In this document: positions 17,424-29,342 of the stretch, in pieces
Position numbering within the stretch: position 1 is the stretch's first letter
Layout: each line of letters starts with the position of its first letter
DNA from: Steroidobacteraceae bacterium
Lineage (GTDB): Bacteria; Pseudomonadota; Gammaproteobacteria; Steroidobacterales; Steroidobacteraceae
Assembly: GCA_022865595.1 (NCBI GenBank)
Contig: JALHTE010000196.1
Location: 1 to 38,322, forward strand
Direction: 5' to 3'
Length of the DNA: 38,322 bases
Position numbers and translations under genes: made by a program
The notes under the pieces: generated by a model
What the model was told of the DNA's origin: nothing
Database searches by the model: none
Seen by the model: the letters and a program-made list of their open reading frames with translations, nothing else

Positions 17424-19046
17424 GTGACCGAATCCACAACGATCGAAGTCGAGCGCGACGTGATGGAATATGACGTCGTGGTAGTCGGCGCTGGCCCGGC
17501 CGGGCTCGGCTGCGCGATACGGCTGAAGCAACTCAAGCCCGACCTCAACATCTGCGTACTGGAGAAGGGAGCGACTGTCGGCGCGCACATGCTCTCCGGC
17601 GCCGTGATCGAACCGGGCCCGCTCGACACCCTGCTGCCGGACTGGCGCGAAGAGGCCAAGGGAATACGGGTTCCGGCGGGCCGCGACGAATTCAGCCTGC
17701 TGACCGCCAGCAGGCGTCTACGGCTGCCGACCCCGCCGCAAATGAACAATCACGGCAACTTCATCGTCTCGCTTGGCAACCTGGTCGCGTACCTCGGCGG
17801 CAAGGCCGAGGCGCTCGGCTGCGACGTGTTCGCGGGCTTCGCCGCAGCAGCACCGCTCTTCGATAGTGACGGTGCAGTCACCGGTGTGCGCATCGGGGAC
17901 ATGGGCATCGACAAGGACGGCCAGCCCGGGCCGAATTTCGCGCCCGGACCCGAGATCCGAGCGAAGACCACGATCATGGCTGAGGGTTGCCGCGGCAGCG
18001 TGTCCAAGATCCTGATCCGGCGGTTCGGCCTCGACAAGGGAAAGTCGCCCCAGACCTACGGGCTTGGCTTCAAGGAACTCTGGCAACTGCCACCGGGTCG
18101 CGCTGAACCCGGCCTGATCCAGCACACGGTCGGCTGGCCGATGGACACCGCGACCTATGGCGGCAGTTTCATGTACCACCTCGACCAGGACCGACTGTAT
18201 GTCGGGTTCGTCGTGGGACTCGACTATGCCGATCCGCGCTTCAAGCCGTTCGAGGCGTTCCAGCAGTTCAAGAATCACCCGAGCCTGAAACCGCTGTTCG
18301 ACGGCGGCGAGATCCTGGCCTACGGCGCACGGACCATCGTCGAGGGTGGCTGGCAATCCATGCCGACGCTCGAGATGCCGGGCGCCATCCTGGTAGGCGA
18401 CGCCGGCGGCACGTTGAACGTTCCGAAGATCAAGGGCGTGCACCAGGCCATCCGCTCGGCCGTGCTCGCCGCGGAGCACCTGGTCGAGACCGGCGGTGCA
18501 GCGGGATTCGACGCGCGCTGGCGCGCGTCGCCGGGCAGCGCGGAACTTCGCAAGGTGCGCAACATCCGGCCCGGTTTCCGCCGCGGAATGTGGGCAGGCA
18601 TGGCCAATGGCGCGCTCGAGACAATCACCGCCGGGCACTCGCCCTGGACACTGCAGAACCACGCCGACCACTCGGCACTCAAGCGCCTCGATGAAATGGC
18701 CTCACCGGATCGCGGCTGGATCGATCGCGAGTTGAAGCCACGCGACCGCGTGAGCGCCGTGTACTTCGCCGGCAATGCACACGAGGAGTCGCAGCCCGCG
18801 CACCTGAAGGTCGCGGACCTGTCGATCTGTGCCACGCGCTGCGCCCAGGAATACGGCAACCCGTGCCAGCACTTCTGCCCGGCCGACGTCTACGAGATGG
18901 TGGACGACGGCGCAGGCGGAAAGAAACTGCAGATCAACGCGGCTAACTGCGTGCACTGCAAGGCCTGCGACATCAAGGACCCCTACGAGATCATCACCTG
19001 GACTACGCCGGAAGGCGGTTCGGGACCGAACTACGAGAGCATGTAG
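17424..19046 (+). CDS. Electron transfer flavoprotein-ubiquinone oxidoreductase (ETF-QO)
   Basis: A 540-residue inner-membrane flavoprotein that takes electrons from ETF, reduced by acyl-CoA and other dehydrogenases, and passes them to ubiquinone. The FAD-binding VVGAGPAGLGC lies at 20-30. The C-terminal [4Fe-4S] ligands are Cys485, Cys509, Cys512 and Cys515 (spacing x23, x2, x2), in HFCPADVYE and CVHCKACDIKDP. LVGDAGGTLNVPKIKGVH is the second FAD contact. Start is GTG 17424 with AGGT upstream; an ATG 13 codons later lacks a ribosome site. Neither the ETF genes nor an acyl-CoA dehydrogenase are in the window. It is separated from the SDR by 81 bases and from the synthetase by 10, so the latter pair is surely co-transcribed. 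Confidence 0.96.
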   Translation: MTESTTIEVERDVMEYDVVVVGAGPAGLGCAIRLKQLKPDLNICVLEKGATVGAHMLSGAVIEPGPLDTLLPDWREEAKGIRVPAGRDEFSLLTASRRLRLPTPPQMNNHGNFIVSLGNLVAYLGGKAEALGCDVFAGFAAAAPLFDSDGAVTGVRIGDMGIDKDGQPGPNFAPGPEIRAKTTIMAEGCRGSVSKILIRRFGLDKGKSPQTYGLGFKELWQLPPGRAEPGLIQHTVGWPMDTATYGGSFMYHLDQDRLYVGFVVGLDYADPRFKPFEAFQQFKNHPSLKPLFDGGEILAYGARTIVEGGWQSMPTLEMPGAILVGDAGGTLNVPKIKGVHQAIRSAVLAAEHLVETGGAAGFDARWRASPGSAELRKVRNIRPGFRRGMWAGMANGALETITAGHSPWTLQNHADHSALKRLDEMASPDRGWIDRELKPRDRVSAVYFAGNAHEESQPAHLKVADLSICATRCAQEYGNPCQHFCPADVYEMVDDGAGGKKLQINAANCVHCKACDIKDPYEIITWTTPEGGSGPNYESM

Positions 19047-19056
19047 GGACCGACGC

Positions 19057-21003
<1,947 letters not shown>

Positions 21004-21016
21004 CCCGACGGCGTCC

Positions 21017-22123
21017 GTGAGCGACCCCACAGACCTGCTTCAGGCCTACCGCGACTCGATCGCCACGCACGGCTATCGCGCCGACGACTCGCAGCTGCAT
21101 GCGATCCGGCGCCTCGACGAACTGGGGCGACGTCTCAGGCAGACAGCGCCGCGGCAACGAGGCTGGCTCGATCGCCTGCTGCGCCACGGACGAAATACGA
21201 CGCGCGAGGCACCTCGTGGCTTGTACCTATGGGGCGACGTCGGGCGCGGCAAGACGTTCCTGATGGATGTGTTTCACGAGGGCGTCGGGGTTCCGTCGCG
21301 CCGCGAGCACTTCCACCGATTCATGAAGGACTTGCACGCGCAGCTTCGCGCGCTGCAGTCGGTCGAGGATCCGCTGCGCAGCGTGGCCGCCACCATCGCA
21401 GCCGGCACTCGCGTGCTCTGCCTCGACGAACTCTTCGTGAGCGACATCGCCGATGCGATGATCCTCTCGGGCCTGTTCAGCGCCCTGGACGACAACGGTG
21501 TGATCCTGGTCTTCACCTCCAACGTGCCGCCGGACGGCCTGTATCGCGACGGACTGCAGCGAGCGCGTTTCCTGCCAGCGATCGCGCTGATCGAGCGCCG
21601 CTGCGAAGTGGTGAACGTGGATGCCGGTACGGACTACCGCCTGCGCCAGCTGGAGAAAGCACCGCTCTATTTCGATTCCCGTGCCGCCGGCGTGGAAGAT
21701 GAACTTGCCGAACGATTCTCGGCGATCGCAGGCACACAGGGCCGGATCGGCGGCGAACTCGAAGTCGAGGGCCGGACCATAACCGTGCGTCGCCAGAGCC
21801 CGGACGTCGCCTGGTTCGACTTCGCGGCCCTGTGCGAGGGGCCCAGGGGCACGGCCGACTACGTAGAAATCGCGCGCGACTTCCGCACCATATTCGTCTC
21901 CGGCGTGCCGGTGTTCGACGTCACGCTCGAGAACGAGGCCCGGCGTTTCATCGCGCTGGTGGACGAATTGTACGACCGGGCCGCCAAGCTCGTGCTGTCC
22001 GCGGCAGCCACGCCCGACGCGCTGTACCGCGGCGAGCGCCTGCATTTCGAGTTCGAGCGCACGCGCAGCCGACTGGCCGAAATGCAGTCGCACGAGTACC
22101 TGGCGCGACCCCACCGGCCCTAG
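21017..22123 (+). CDS. zapE: Cell division protein ZapE (AFG1-family ATPase)
   Basis: A 368-residue AAA-related ATPase. Walker A is GDVGRGKT (73-80), Walker B is VLCLDELFVSDI (133-144), and the sensor VFTSNVPPDGLY is typical of AFG1/ZapE. In E. coli ZapE associates with the Z-ring and is needed for division under low oxygen or heat; in mitochondria the relative Afg1/Lace1 handles respiratory complex proteins. The start is GTG 21017, 13 bases after the synthetase stop, with only a weak ribosome site. Its place behind respiratory electron-transfer and acyl-CoA genes is unusual and may be read-through only. Confidence 0.94.
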   Translation: MSDPTDLLQAYRDSIATHGYRADDSQLHAIRRLDELGRRLRQTAPRQRGWLDRLLRHGRNTTREAPRGLYLWGDVGRGKTFLMDVFHEGVGVPSRREHFHRFMKDLHAQLRALQSVEDPLRSVAATIAAGTRVLCLDELFVSDIADAMILSGLFSALDDNGVILVFTSNVPPDGLYRDGLQRARFLPAIALIERRCEVVNVDAGTDYRLRQLEKAPLYFDSRAAGVEDELAERFSAIAGTQGRIGGELEVEGRTITVRRQSPDVAWFDFAALCEGPRGTADYVEIARDFRTIFVSGVPVFDVTLENEARRFIALVDELYDRAAKLVLSAAATPDALYRGERLHFEFERTRSRLAEMQSHEYLARPHRP

Positions 22124-22152
22124 CGCGCTGGCGCGGTGGCCGGCCAAATCGT

Positions 22153-22180
22153 TACACTCGCAAGTATCTCCGGGCCCGGA
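22153..22180 (+). promoter_or_regulatory. Candidate -10 and palindromic operator before the MarR-type gene
   Basis: TACACT (22153-22158) is a plausible -10, with no good -35. The 12-base perfect palindrome TCCGGGCCCGGA (22169-22180) lies just after the expected start point (about 22165) and eight bases before the GTG start. That is a typical place for an autorepressor site. The identity of the binder is inferred. Confidence 0.4.
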
Positions 22181-22187
22181 TATCCGC

Positions 22188-22667
22188 GTGTCGCGCCAGC
22201 CGCCTGATCGAATCGAACTCGAACGGTTCCTGCCGTACCGACTGTCGGTGCTGACCAATGTCGTCAGCGGCTCGATCGCAGCAGCCTACCAGCGGCGCTT
22301 TGGCCTCGGCATACCTGAATGGCGTGTGATTGCGGTACTCGCGCGACACCCGGGGCTGTCGGCCGCCGAGGTCGCGGCATTCACGCGCATGGACGCGGTT
22401 GCCGTGAGTCGCGCGGTGACGCGACTCGTCCGCGCCGGGCGGCTTCGCCGCTCCGTTGCAGGCGACGATCGCCGTCGCTCCGTGCTGCGCCTCTCGCCGG
22501 CAGGCCGGGCGGTGTATCGCAGGATCGCCCCGCTCGCGCTTGATTACGAACGTGAGCTGCTCGACTGCCTGGACGCACGGCAGGTTGCGGAGCTGGATTC
22601 CATCATCGGGAAACTGACTGCGCGGGCGCATTCCCTCGCCGCGCCGCAGCGCGGGGACGGTCCGTGA
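22188..22667 (+). CDS. MarR-family transcriptional regulator
   Basis: A 159-residue winged-helix protein starting at GTG 22188. Helix 1 and dimerisation residues span about 10-35 (LPYRLSVLTNVVSGSIAAAYQ), IPEWRVIAVLARHPGLSAAEVAAF is the first DNA-binding part, TRMDAVAVSRAVTRLVRAGRL is the recognition helix, and the wing is RSVAGDDRRRSVLRLSPAG (about 88-106). The C-terminal helices complete the dimer. MarR proteins usually repress nearby genes and release DNA on binding a small aromatic or acyl compound. Candidates here are its own gene and the glutamate dehydrogenase 76 bases downstream, or the upstream acyl-CoA genes. The ligand is unknown. Confidence 0.9.
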   Translation: MSRQPPDRIELERFLPYRLSVLTNVVSGSIAAAYQRRFGLGIPEWRVIAVLARHPGLSAAEVAAFTRMDAVAVSRAVTRLVRAGRLRRSVAGDDRRRSVLRLSPAGRAVYRRIAPLALDYERELLDCLDARQVAELDSIIGKLTARAHSLAAPQRGDGP

Positions 22668-22686
22668 CGTCGCCGCCTCTAGGCCC

Positions 22687-22706
22687 GTCACTCGGTGACC
22701 TATAAT
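22687..22706 (+). promoter_or_regulatory. Promoter and dyad upstream of NAD-glutamate dehydrogenase
   Basis: A perfect TATAAT (22701-22706) gives a start near 22713. The -35 position (22678-22683, TCTAGG) is poor, suggesting an activator or an extended -10. GTCACtcgGTGAC (22687-22699), a 5-bp dyad, fills the spacer immediately upstream and could be an operator. The coding start at 22744 has AAGGA upstream. Confidence 0.5.
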
Positions 22707-22743
22707 CGGCATAACAGCGCGAAGCACCCAAGGACAAGCAACC

Positions 22744-25700
22744 ATGTCAGGCAGCATTCCGGCCGTTCGCAGGCACCTGATCGATGCCATTGCGGCCCAG
22801 CTGAGACCGGGCCCGGCGCGGAGTCCGGTGCAACCGGCGCAATTCGTGCGCGACTGCTACCGGGGCGTGGACGAGGATGATCTCGGAGTCCGTCGGCCTG
22901 CCGACCTCGCGGCCGCCGCCATGGGGCTGCTCGCGTTCGGGTCCAGGAGGCGCGCGAACCAGCCGCTGGTGCGAGTGTTCAACCCCGAGAAGTCGCAGCA
23001 CGGCTGGACCTCGCTGAACACCGTCGTCGAGGTCGTCACCGACGACATGCCGTTCCTGGTCGATTCGCTTGCGATGGTGCTGGCAGACTGCGGCCTCGCG
23101 CTTCACGTCATGGTGCACCCCGTGCTGCACGTGACGCGTGATCGTGCCGGCCGCCTGAAGCGCTGCGCCACCAACGAGTCGGCCGGCACGCTGATGGAGT
23201 CCTGGCAGCACGTCGAGGTCGATGCGGTCACCGACACGGCACGGCTCGAGGAAGTACGCACCCGCATCGTCGCGATGCTGACCGACGTCAGGTTCGCCGT
23301 GCAGGACTGGCGCGAAATGTCCGGCCGCGCCCAGTCGCTCGCCGCCAGCATTGCCGCCGGCATGCCGGGCGTCGGGCGCGCTGAATGCAACGAGGCGAGC
23401 GCGTTCCTCGCGTGGCTCGCGGACCATCACTTCACGTTCCTCGGTTACCGCGAGTACAAGCTGGTGCGCGGCGCCGGGCAGGACCGGCTCGAACCGGTTG
23501 CGTCGACCGGACTGGGCCTGCTGCGCACCGGCAAGGGCCGGCCGCGGCCGAAGCCCTCCGTGCTGAAAGGCGAGGTACGCCGGCGCGCGCGTGAGCCTGC
23601 CGCGCTGGTGGTGACCAAGGCCAACTCGATCTCCACCGTGCACCGGGCGACGTACCTCGACTACATCGGCGTCAAGATCATCGACGCGCGCGGCAACGTG
23701 ACAGGCGAGCAGCGCTTCCTCGGCCTGTTCACCTCCTCGACCTACAGCGCAGATCCGCGCGACATCCCGCTGCTGCGCCACAAGATCCAGCGCATCGTCG
23801 ACCAGATCGGCGCCGCGCCGGGCGGCCACGACAGCAAGGCACTGTTCCACGTGCTCGAGAGCTACCCGCGCGACGAGTTGTTCCAGGCGAGCGTGCCGGA
23901 ACTGGTGCGCAACGCGCGCGGTATCGTCAACATCTACGAGCGCCGCCGCGTCCGGTTGTTCATGAGACGCGACCCGTACGGACGCTTCTACAGCGTGCTG
24001 CTGTTCGTGCCGCGCGATCGCTACAACACCCAGGCGAGGCTGAGGATCGAGGAGATCCTGCTCCAGGAACTGGCCGGGATGTCACACGAGACGCAGGTTC
24101 AGATCTCCGAGTCCGCGTTGGCGCGCATGTACGTGCTCGTCCGCACCGACCCCGCGCACGAGGTCGCAGTGGACGCGGAGCGCATCGAGCGGCGTGTCGC
24201 CGAGGCGATCCGTACCTGGGAAGACCGGCTGCGCGAAGAACTCGCAGCGCGACTGCCCGGCGATCGCGCCGAGTGCTACGCGACCGCATTTCCTGCGGCC
24301 TACCAGGATGACGTATCGGCCCGCGATGCGGTCGACGACATCCGCGAACTGATGTCGCTTCCCGAGTCGGGTACCGCGCTTGGCCTCGAACTGCGCCCGG
24401 GAGACGTGGCGCGCAAGGCGCTGCACCTGCGGTTCTACCGGCGCGGCGAGCCTGTGGCGATGTCTGACCTGGTCCCGCTGCTCGAGAATTTCGACCTGCG
24501 GATCCTGAACGAACGCCCGTATCGCATAGGGCCGGGGCACGATCTCTGGGTGCAGGTGCTCGAGGTGACGCACGCCGGCGGACGCACGCTCGACCCCGCG
24601 CAGGCTGGACCACGCTTCGAAGAGGCGTTCTTCGCTGTCTGGAACGGCTTGGCCGAGAGCGACGGCGTCAACCGCCTGGTGCTGGCCGCGGACCTCCATT
24701 GGCGCCAGGCCGTCGTGCTGCGTGCCGTGTGTCGTTACCTGTTGCAGACGGGGCTGCCATTCAGCCAGCGTTACATGGAGTCGGTGCTGGAGCGCCTTCC
24801 AGGAGTCGCCTCGCGCCTCGCCAGGACCTTCGAGGCCCGCTTCGACCCCGACCTCAAGGAGTCGACGCGCAATTCCAGGCTGCGTTCGCTGGCCCGCGAG
24901 ATCGATGAAGCGCTCGACCAGGTCACCAAGCCCGACGACGACCGGATCCTGCGCGCATTCCGCGCGGTGATCGCCGCCACGCTGCGCACCAATCACTACC
25001 AGGTCGACGGCAACGGCGAGCCGAAGCCATACATATCTTTCAAGTTTGATCCCCGGACGCTCCCCGAACTGCCGAAGCCGCGCCCCATGTTCGAGATCTG
25101 GGTGTATTCACCGCGGGTCGAGGGCGTGCACCTGCGCATGGGCAAGGTCGCGCGAGGCGGACTGCGCTGGTCGGACCGGCGCGAGGACTTCCGCACCGAG
25201 ATTCTGGGCCTGATGAAGGCACAGAACGTGAAGAACACGCTGATCGTGCCGGTCGGCGCCAAGGGTGGATTCTTCCCGAAGCTGATGCCGGTGGGTGCCA
25301 CGCGAGAAGAAGTCCAGCGAGAAGGCACTGAGTGCTACCGGATGTTCATCCGGGCCCTGCTCGACCTGACCGACAACGTCCAGGGCGGCGAGATCGTTCC
25401 GCCGGTTCGCACTGTGCGCTACGACCCGGACGACCCGTACCTGGTAGTGGCCGCCGACAAGGGAACCGCGACCTTCTCGGACACTGCAAATGCGCTCGCG
25501 GCCGAGTACGGTTTCTGGCTGGGCGATGCCTTCGCCTCAGGCGGTTCGGCGGGTTACGACCACAAGGTGATGGGCATCACGGCCAAGGGCGGCTGGGAGT
25601 GCGTCAAACGGCACTTCCGCGAGATGGGCGTCGACATCCAGTCGCAGGATTTCACCGTGGCAGGAATCGGCGACATGGCGGGCGACGTGTTCGGCAACGG

Positions 25701-27567
25701 CATGCTGCTGTCCCGCCATATCCGCCTGGTCGCAGCGTTCAATCACCAGCACGTTTTCATCGACCCGTCGCCGGACGACGAGGCGAGTTTCCGGGAGCGC
25801 GAGCGGCTGTTCAAGCTGCCGCGTTCGTCGTGGAGCGACTACAACCCGCGCGTTATCTCCGCAGGGGGCGGCGTGTATCCTCGCGACGCAAAGGAGATCC
25901 CGCTCACCGCGCAGGCCCGCGCACTGCTCGGCATCGAGGCTGCCAAGGCCACGCCGACGCAGGTCATCCAGGCAATCCTCAAGCTGCCAGTCGACCTTCT
26001 CTGGAACGGCGGCATCGGAACCTACGTCAAGGCCTCCTGGGAGGCCAATTCGGCGATTGGCGACCGCAACAACGACGCGCTGCGAGTCGACGGCCGCGAG
26101 CTGCGCTGCAAGGTGGTCGGTGAAGGAGGCAACCTCGGCCTTTCGCAGCTCGGCCGCATCGAGTACGCGCTCGCCGGCGGGCGGATCAACACCGACTTCG
26201 TCGACAACTCGGGCGGCGTGGACTGCTCCGACCACGAGGTGAACATAAAGATCATGCTCGACGCCGTCGGCCGGCATACCAGCCTCACGACGGCAGCACG
26301 CAACCGCCTGCTCGTCGACATGACAAGCGACGTCGGTGATCTCGTGCTGCGGGACAACTACCTGCAGGGGCAGGCGATCAGCATTCTGCAGGCCAACTCG
26401 GCGGAACGCCTGGGCGAGCACGCGCATTTCATCCGCTCGCTGGAACTTGACGGCATCCTGGACCGCGCGCTCGAGTTCCTGCCGAATGCCGAGGACCTGG
26501 AGGAGCGCAGCCGCTCGGGCCAGGGCCTCACGCGGCCCGAACTGGCGATGCTGCTCTCGTATGCAAAGATCGCGTTGAACCAGCAACTCATCAGCTCCGA
26601 CGTGCCCGAGGACCCGTACCTCAGCCAGGAGCTTGGCCGGTACTTCCCGGATCGACTCGCGAAAAGATACGGGGCACTGCTCGGCGAGCATCGACTGAAG
26701 CGGGAAATCATCGCGACCGCCACGACCAACAGCATCGTGAACCGGATGGGGCCGACCTTCGTTTCCCGCACGCGCCAGGACTGCGGCGTCGGCGCGGCAT
26801 CCGTCGCGCGTGCCTACACGATCGCGCGTGAGATCTTCGACGTTCGCGACATCTGGCGCGCGATCGAGACACTCGACAACCGGGTCGCTGCCAGCATCCA
26901 GTACGAAATGCTGCAGGACACCGTCGCGCTGCTGCGCCAGGCGACTTACTGGCTGCTGCAGCGCCACCGTGGCGCGCTCAGCATCGACACACAGGTCGGT
27001 CGACTGCGGCCGGGGATTCGCGAGTTGACCGCCGCGCAGCCTCAATGGCTGCACGGCCTCGAGCGACAGGCGTTCGATGCGCGTACCACCGAACTGACCG
27101 GCGCCGGCGTGCCGCCCCCGCTGGCGCGCCAGGTCTCCGCCTGCTCCGCGTTGCAGTGCGCGCCCGACATCGTCGAGATCGCCACCGCACGCAGGATTTC
27201 CGTGGAAGCCGCCGCCGGTGCCTACTTCGGATCTGGTGCGGAGTTCGGACTCGACTGGCTTCGCGATCGCATCGAGCAACTCGACATCGCCGGCCACTGG
27301 CAGGCCGTAGCACGGGGCAGCTTGCGCGAATCGCTGTTCGAGAACCAGCGGGCGCTTACACTTCAGGTGCTCGAGGGGCCGCGCGAGCGGGATCCGGCGC
27401 GAGCCATCGAGCGCTGGAAGAAGAAGCACGAGGCCCAGGCCGCGCATGCGCGCGGCGTCGTCAACGACATCCGGAGCCAGCCCACTGCCGTCGACTTCGC
27501 ATCGCTTGCCGTCGCGCTGCAGTCAGTGCGGCGCCTCGTCATCGCCGCTGAGGGAAGGACCACATGA
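22744..27567 (+). CDS. gdhB: Large NAD-specific glutamate dehydrogenase (about 180 kDa type)
   Basis: A 1607-residue enzyme that oxidises glutamate to 2-oxoglutarate and ammonia with NAD. Long N-terminal regulatory (ACT-like) regions span to about residue 720. The catalytic core begins with [20 protein letters not shown] (about 792-811) and PVGAKGGFF with Lys840. The Rossmann motif [13 protein letters not shown] lies at 974-986, and [11 protein letters not shown] follows. The C-terminal helical region is typical of the Streptomyces/Pseudomonas GDH-180 class. The enzyme is usually catabolic, feeding amino-acid carbon to the citric acid cycle, and is allosterically controlled (arginine, aspartate and citrate in studied members). 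It is preceded by the MarR-type gene and overlaps the next gene by four bases (ATGA). No frame break is seen. Confidence 0.97.
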   Translation: MSGSIPAVRRHLIDAIAAQLRPGPARSPVQPAQFVRDCYRGVDEDDLGVRRPADLAAAAMGLLAFGSRRRANQPLVRVFNPEKSQHGWTSLNTVVEVVTDDMPFLVDSLAMVLADCGLALHVMVHPVLHVTRDRAGRLKRCATNESAGTLMESWQHVEVDAVTDTARLEEVRTRIVAMLTDVRFAVQDWREMSGRAQSLAASIAAGMPGVGRAECNEASAFLAWLADHHFTFLGYREYKLVRGAGQDRLEPVASTGLGLLRTGKGRPRPKPSVLKGEVRRRAREPAALVVTKANSISTVHRATYLDYIGVKIIDARGNVTGEQRFLGLFTSSTYSADPRDIPLLRHKIQRIVDQIGAAPGGHDSKALFHVLESYPRDELFQASVPELVRNARGIVNIYERRRVRLFMRRDPYGRFYSVLLFVPRDRYNTQARLRIEEILLQELAGMSHETQVQISESALARMYVLVRTDPAHEVAVDAERIERRVAEAIRTWEDRLREELAARLPGDRAECYATAFPAAYQDDVSARDAVDDIRELMSLPESGTALGLELRPGDVARKALHLRFYRRGEPVAMSDLVPLLENFDLRILNERPYRIGPGHDLWVQVLEVTHAGGRTLDPAQAGPRFEEAFFAVWNGLAESDGVNRLVLAADLHWRQAVVLRAVCRYLLQTGLPFSQRYMESVLERLPGVASRLARTFEARFDPDLKESTRNSRLRSLAREIDEALDQVTKPDDDRILRAFRAVIAATLRTNHYQVDGNGEPKPYISFKFDPRTLPELPKPRPMFEIWVYSPRVEGVHLRMGKVARGGLRWSDRREDFRTEILGLMKAQNVKNTLIVPVGAKGGFFPKLMPVGATREEVQREGTECYRMFIRALLDLTDNVQGGEIVPPVRTVRYDPDDPYLVVAADKGTATFSDTANALAAEYGFWLGDAFASGGSAGYDHKVMGITAKGGWECVKRHFREMGVDIQSQDFTVAGIGDMAGDVFGNGMLLSRHIRLVAAFNHQHVFIDPSPDDEASFRERERLFKLPRSSWSDYNPRVISAGGGVYPRDAKEIPLTAQARALLGIEAAKATPTQVIQAILKLPVDLLWNGGIGTYVKASWEANSAIGDRNNDALRVDGRELRCKVVGEGGNLGLSQLGRIEYALAGGRINTDFVDNSGGVDCSDHEVNIKIMLDAVGRHTSLTTAARNRLLVDMTSDVGDLVLRDNYLQGQAISILQANSAERLGEHAHFIRSLELDGILDRALEFLPNAEDLEERSRSGQGLTRPELAMLLSYAKIALNQQLISSDVPEDPYLSQELGRYFPDRLAKRYGALLGEHRLKREIIATATTNSIVNRMGPTFVSRTRQDCGVGAASVARAYTIAREIFDVRDIWRAIETLDNRVAASIQYEMLQDTVALLRQATYWLLQRHRGALSIDTQVGRLRPGIRELTAAQPQWLHGLERQAFDARTTELTGAGVPPPLARQVSACSALQCAPDIVEIATARRISVEAAAGAYFGSGAEFGLDWLRDRIEQLDIAGHWQAVARGSLRESLFENQRALTLQVLEGPRERDPARAIERWKKKHEAQAAHARGVVNDIRSQPTAVDFASLAVALQSVRRLVIAAEGRTT

Positions 27568-28319
27568 GAACCGGAAAGCTAGTACTGCTTCGCCACGGAC
27601 AGAGCACCTGGAACCTGCAGAACCTCTTTACGGGCTGGGTCGACGTGGATCTCTCCGACCAGGGTACGCTCGAGGCCCAGGAGGCCGGGCGACTGCTACG
27701 CGACGAGGGCATCGCATTCGACCTCGCGTTCACCTCGGTGCTGAAACGCGCAATCCGCACGCTGTGGATCACGCTCGACGGCATGGACCTGATGTGGCTG
27801 CCCGTCGAGCGCAGCTGGCGCCTCAACGAGCGCCACTATGGCGCACTGCAGGGACTCGACAAGGCCCGGACCGTCGAGAAACACGGGGCCGAGCAGGTAA
27901 AGGTCTGGCGCCGAAGTTACGACATTCCGCCACCGCCGTTACCGCTCGACGACCCGCAGCACCCGCGTTTCGATCGGCGTTATGCCGGCGTGCCGGTCGC
28001 GGAACTCCCGTCGGCCGAGTCGCTGAAGGACACGCTGGCGAGGGTGCTGCCCTACTGGAATTCGCGCCTGGCGCCCGAGCTTTCGGCGGGTCGCAACCTG
28101 CTGGTAGTCGCGCACGGCAACAGCATCCGCGCAATGGTCAAGATGCTGGATGGCATTTCCGACCAGGACATCGTCGGACTGAACATTCCAACCGGCGTTC
28201 CGCTGCTGTACGAACTCGACGCGCAACTGAAGCCGCTATCGAGCCGTTACCTGGGGGACGCAGAAGCCGTCAAGGCGCGCGCCGACGCCGTGGCTCGTCA
28301 GGCCGACGCCAAAAAATAG
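27564..28319 (+). CDS. gpmA: 2,3-bisphosphoglycerate-dependent phosphoglycerate mutase
   Basis: A 251-residue glycolytic/gluconeogenic enzyme that interconverts 3- and 2-phosphoglycerate through a phosphohistidine. The LRHGQSTWN motif has the phosphorylated His11, Glu89 is the proton donor (ERHYGALQG), and His184 lies in [25 protein letters not shown] is the typical dPGM loop. The ATG shares four bases with the stop of glutamate dehydrogenase, and AAGGA lies just upstream in that gene, so translation is coupled. The pairing is biologically unusual but could link amino-acid use to gluconeogenesis. A bidirectional terminator covers its stop. Confidence 0.96.
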   Translation: MRTGKLVLLRHGQSTWNLQNLFTGWVDVDLSDQGTLEAQEAGRLLRDEGIAFDLAFTSVLKRAIRTLWITLDGMDLMWLPVERSWRLNERHYGALQGLDKARTVEKHGAEQVKVWRRSYDIPPPPLPLDDPQHPRFDRRYAGVPVAELPSAESLKDTLARVLPYWNSRLAPELSAGRNLLVVAHGNSIRAMVKMLDGISDQDIVGLNIPTGVPLLYELDAQLKPLSSRYLGDAEAVKARADAVARQADAKK

Positions 28320-28336
28320 GTGCCAGGCACCGGTTT
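28311..28336. terminator. Symmetric bidirectional intrinsic terminator
   Basis: GGTGC-CAG-GCACC (28319-28331) is flanked by AAAAAA (28311-28316) on the left and TTTTTT (28334-28339) on the right. It can therefore end transcripts on both strands: gpmA from the left and the flavoprotein gene from the right. The gpmA stop (TAG, 28317-28319) lies within it, and the flavoprotein stop (28339-28341) touches its right edge. Confidence 0.85.
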
Positions 28337-28338
28337 TT

Positions 28339-29307
28339 TCAGGCGGCGCCGCAGAGTCGGCGTCGCGTATCGTCAAACTCGGCGCGCATGCGTGCGACCA
28401 GTTCGGCCGTGGGCAGTACCTCCTGGATGTTGCCGACGCCCTGCCCGGCGCTCCAGATGTCGCGCCAGGCTTTCTTTTCCGAGCCGCCACCGGAGCCGAA
28501 GTTCATCTTCGACTTGTCGGCCTCCGGAAGGTTCGCCGGGTCGAAGCCCAGCGCCGCCACGCTGCGCGCCAGGTAGTTGCCTTTCACGCCGGTGAACAGC
28601 GACGTGTACACGATTTCGTCCGACGACGAGTCCACGATCATCTGCTTGTAGTCGCCCGGCACCTGCGCCTCGGTGGTCGCGAGAAATCGCGTGCCCAGAT
28701 AGGCCATGTCGGCGCCGAGCGCCAGTGCGGCGAAAACATCGCCTCCGCTGCTCATCGCCCCGGACAGCACGATCGTGCCGTCGAAGAATTGCCGGATCTC
28801 GCGCACCAGCGCGAAGGGACTTGCCATGCCCGCGTGGCCACCGGCTCCGGCGCAGACGGCGATGATTCCGTCCACGCCCTGCTCCGCTGCCTTGCGCGCA
28901 TGACGCACGCTGATTACGTCATGGAACACCAGCCCACCGTACGAGTGCACCGCATCGACGATTTCCCGGGGAGGACGCAGGCTCGTGATGATCAGCGGCA
29001 CCTCGTGACGCACGCAGGCTTCCATGTCGTGAGCGAGGCGATCGTTGCTGGCGTGCGCGATCTGGTTCACCGCGAAGGGCGCCACCTTCACTCCAGGATT
29101 CGCCGCCGCGTAGGCCCCGAGTTCGTCGCGGATTCGCACAAGCCACCCGTCGAGCGCTGCAGCCGGCCGCGCGTTCAGCGCCGGGAACGACCCGATGATG
29201 CCAGCCTTGCACTGCTCGATGACGAGTTCGGGCGTCGAGGCGATGAACATCGGCGAGCCGATGACCGGCAGGCTCAGGCGATCACGAAACGCAGCCGGAA
29301 TCGGCAT
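28339..29307 (-). CDS. Nitronate monooxygenase-family flavoprotein
   Basis: A 322-residue FMN-dependent TIM-barrel protein of the 2-nitropropane dioxygenase/nitronate monooxygenase family. It has the N-terminal IGSPMFIAS, the GAGGHAG block with His158, LSGAMSSGGDV (181-191) and MAYLGTRFLAT (201-211), the last two binding the FMN phosphate. True class I enzymes detoxify propionate 3-nitronate, but relatives act as enoyl reductases (FabK) or as flavoenzymes in steroid-ring breakdown (IpdC of actinobacteria). It lies 35 bases after the FadB/FadJ-type gene in one operon with a thiolase. The context suggests action on an unsaturated acyl-CoA, but this is not shown by the sequence. Confidence 0.85.
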   Translation of the reverse strand: MPIPAAFRDRLSLPVIGSPMFIASTPELVIEQCKAGIIGSFPALNARPAAALDGWLVRIRDELGAYAAANPGVKVAPFAVNQIAHASNDRLAHDMEACVRHEVPLIITSLRPPREIVDAVHSYGGLVFHDVISVRHARKAAEQGVDGIIAVCAGAGGHAGMASPFALVREIRQFFDGTIVLSGAMSSGGDVFAALALGADMAYLGTRFLATTEAQVPGDYKQMIVDSSSDEIVYTSLFTGVKGNYLARSVAALGFDPANLPEADKSKMNFGSGGGSEKKAWRDIWSAGQGVGNIQEVLPTAELVARMRAEFDDTRRRLCGAA

Positions 29308-29342
29308 CAGTTACTCCGCGACGCCGCCCGGGGCGGCGCTGA

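Noticed and set aside
25537-27447. 636-codon minus-strand frame
   Set aside because: Antisense shadow of the catalytic half of glutamate dehydrogenase.
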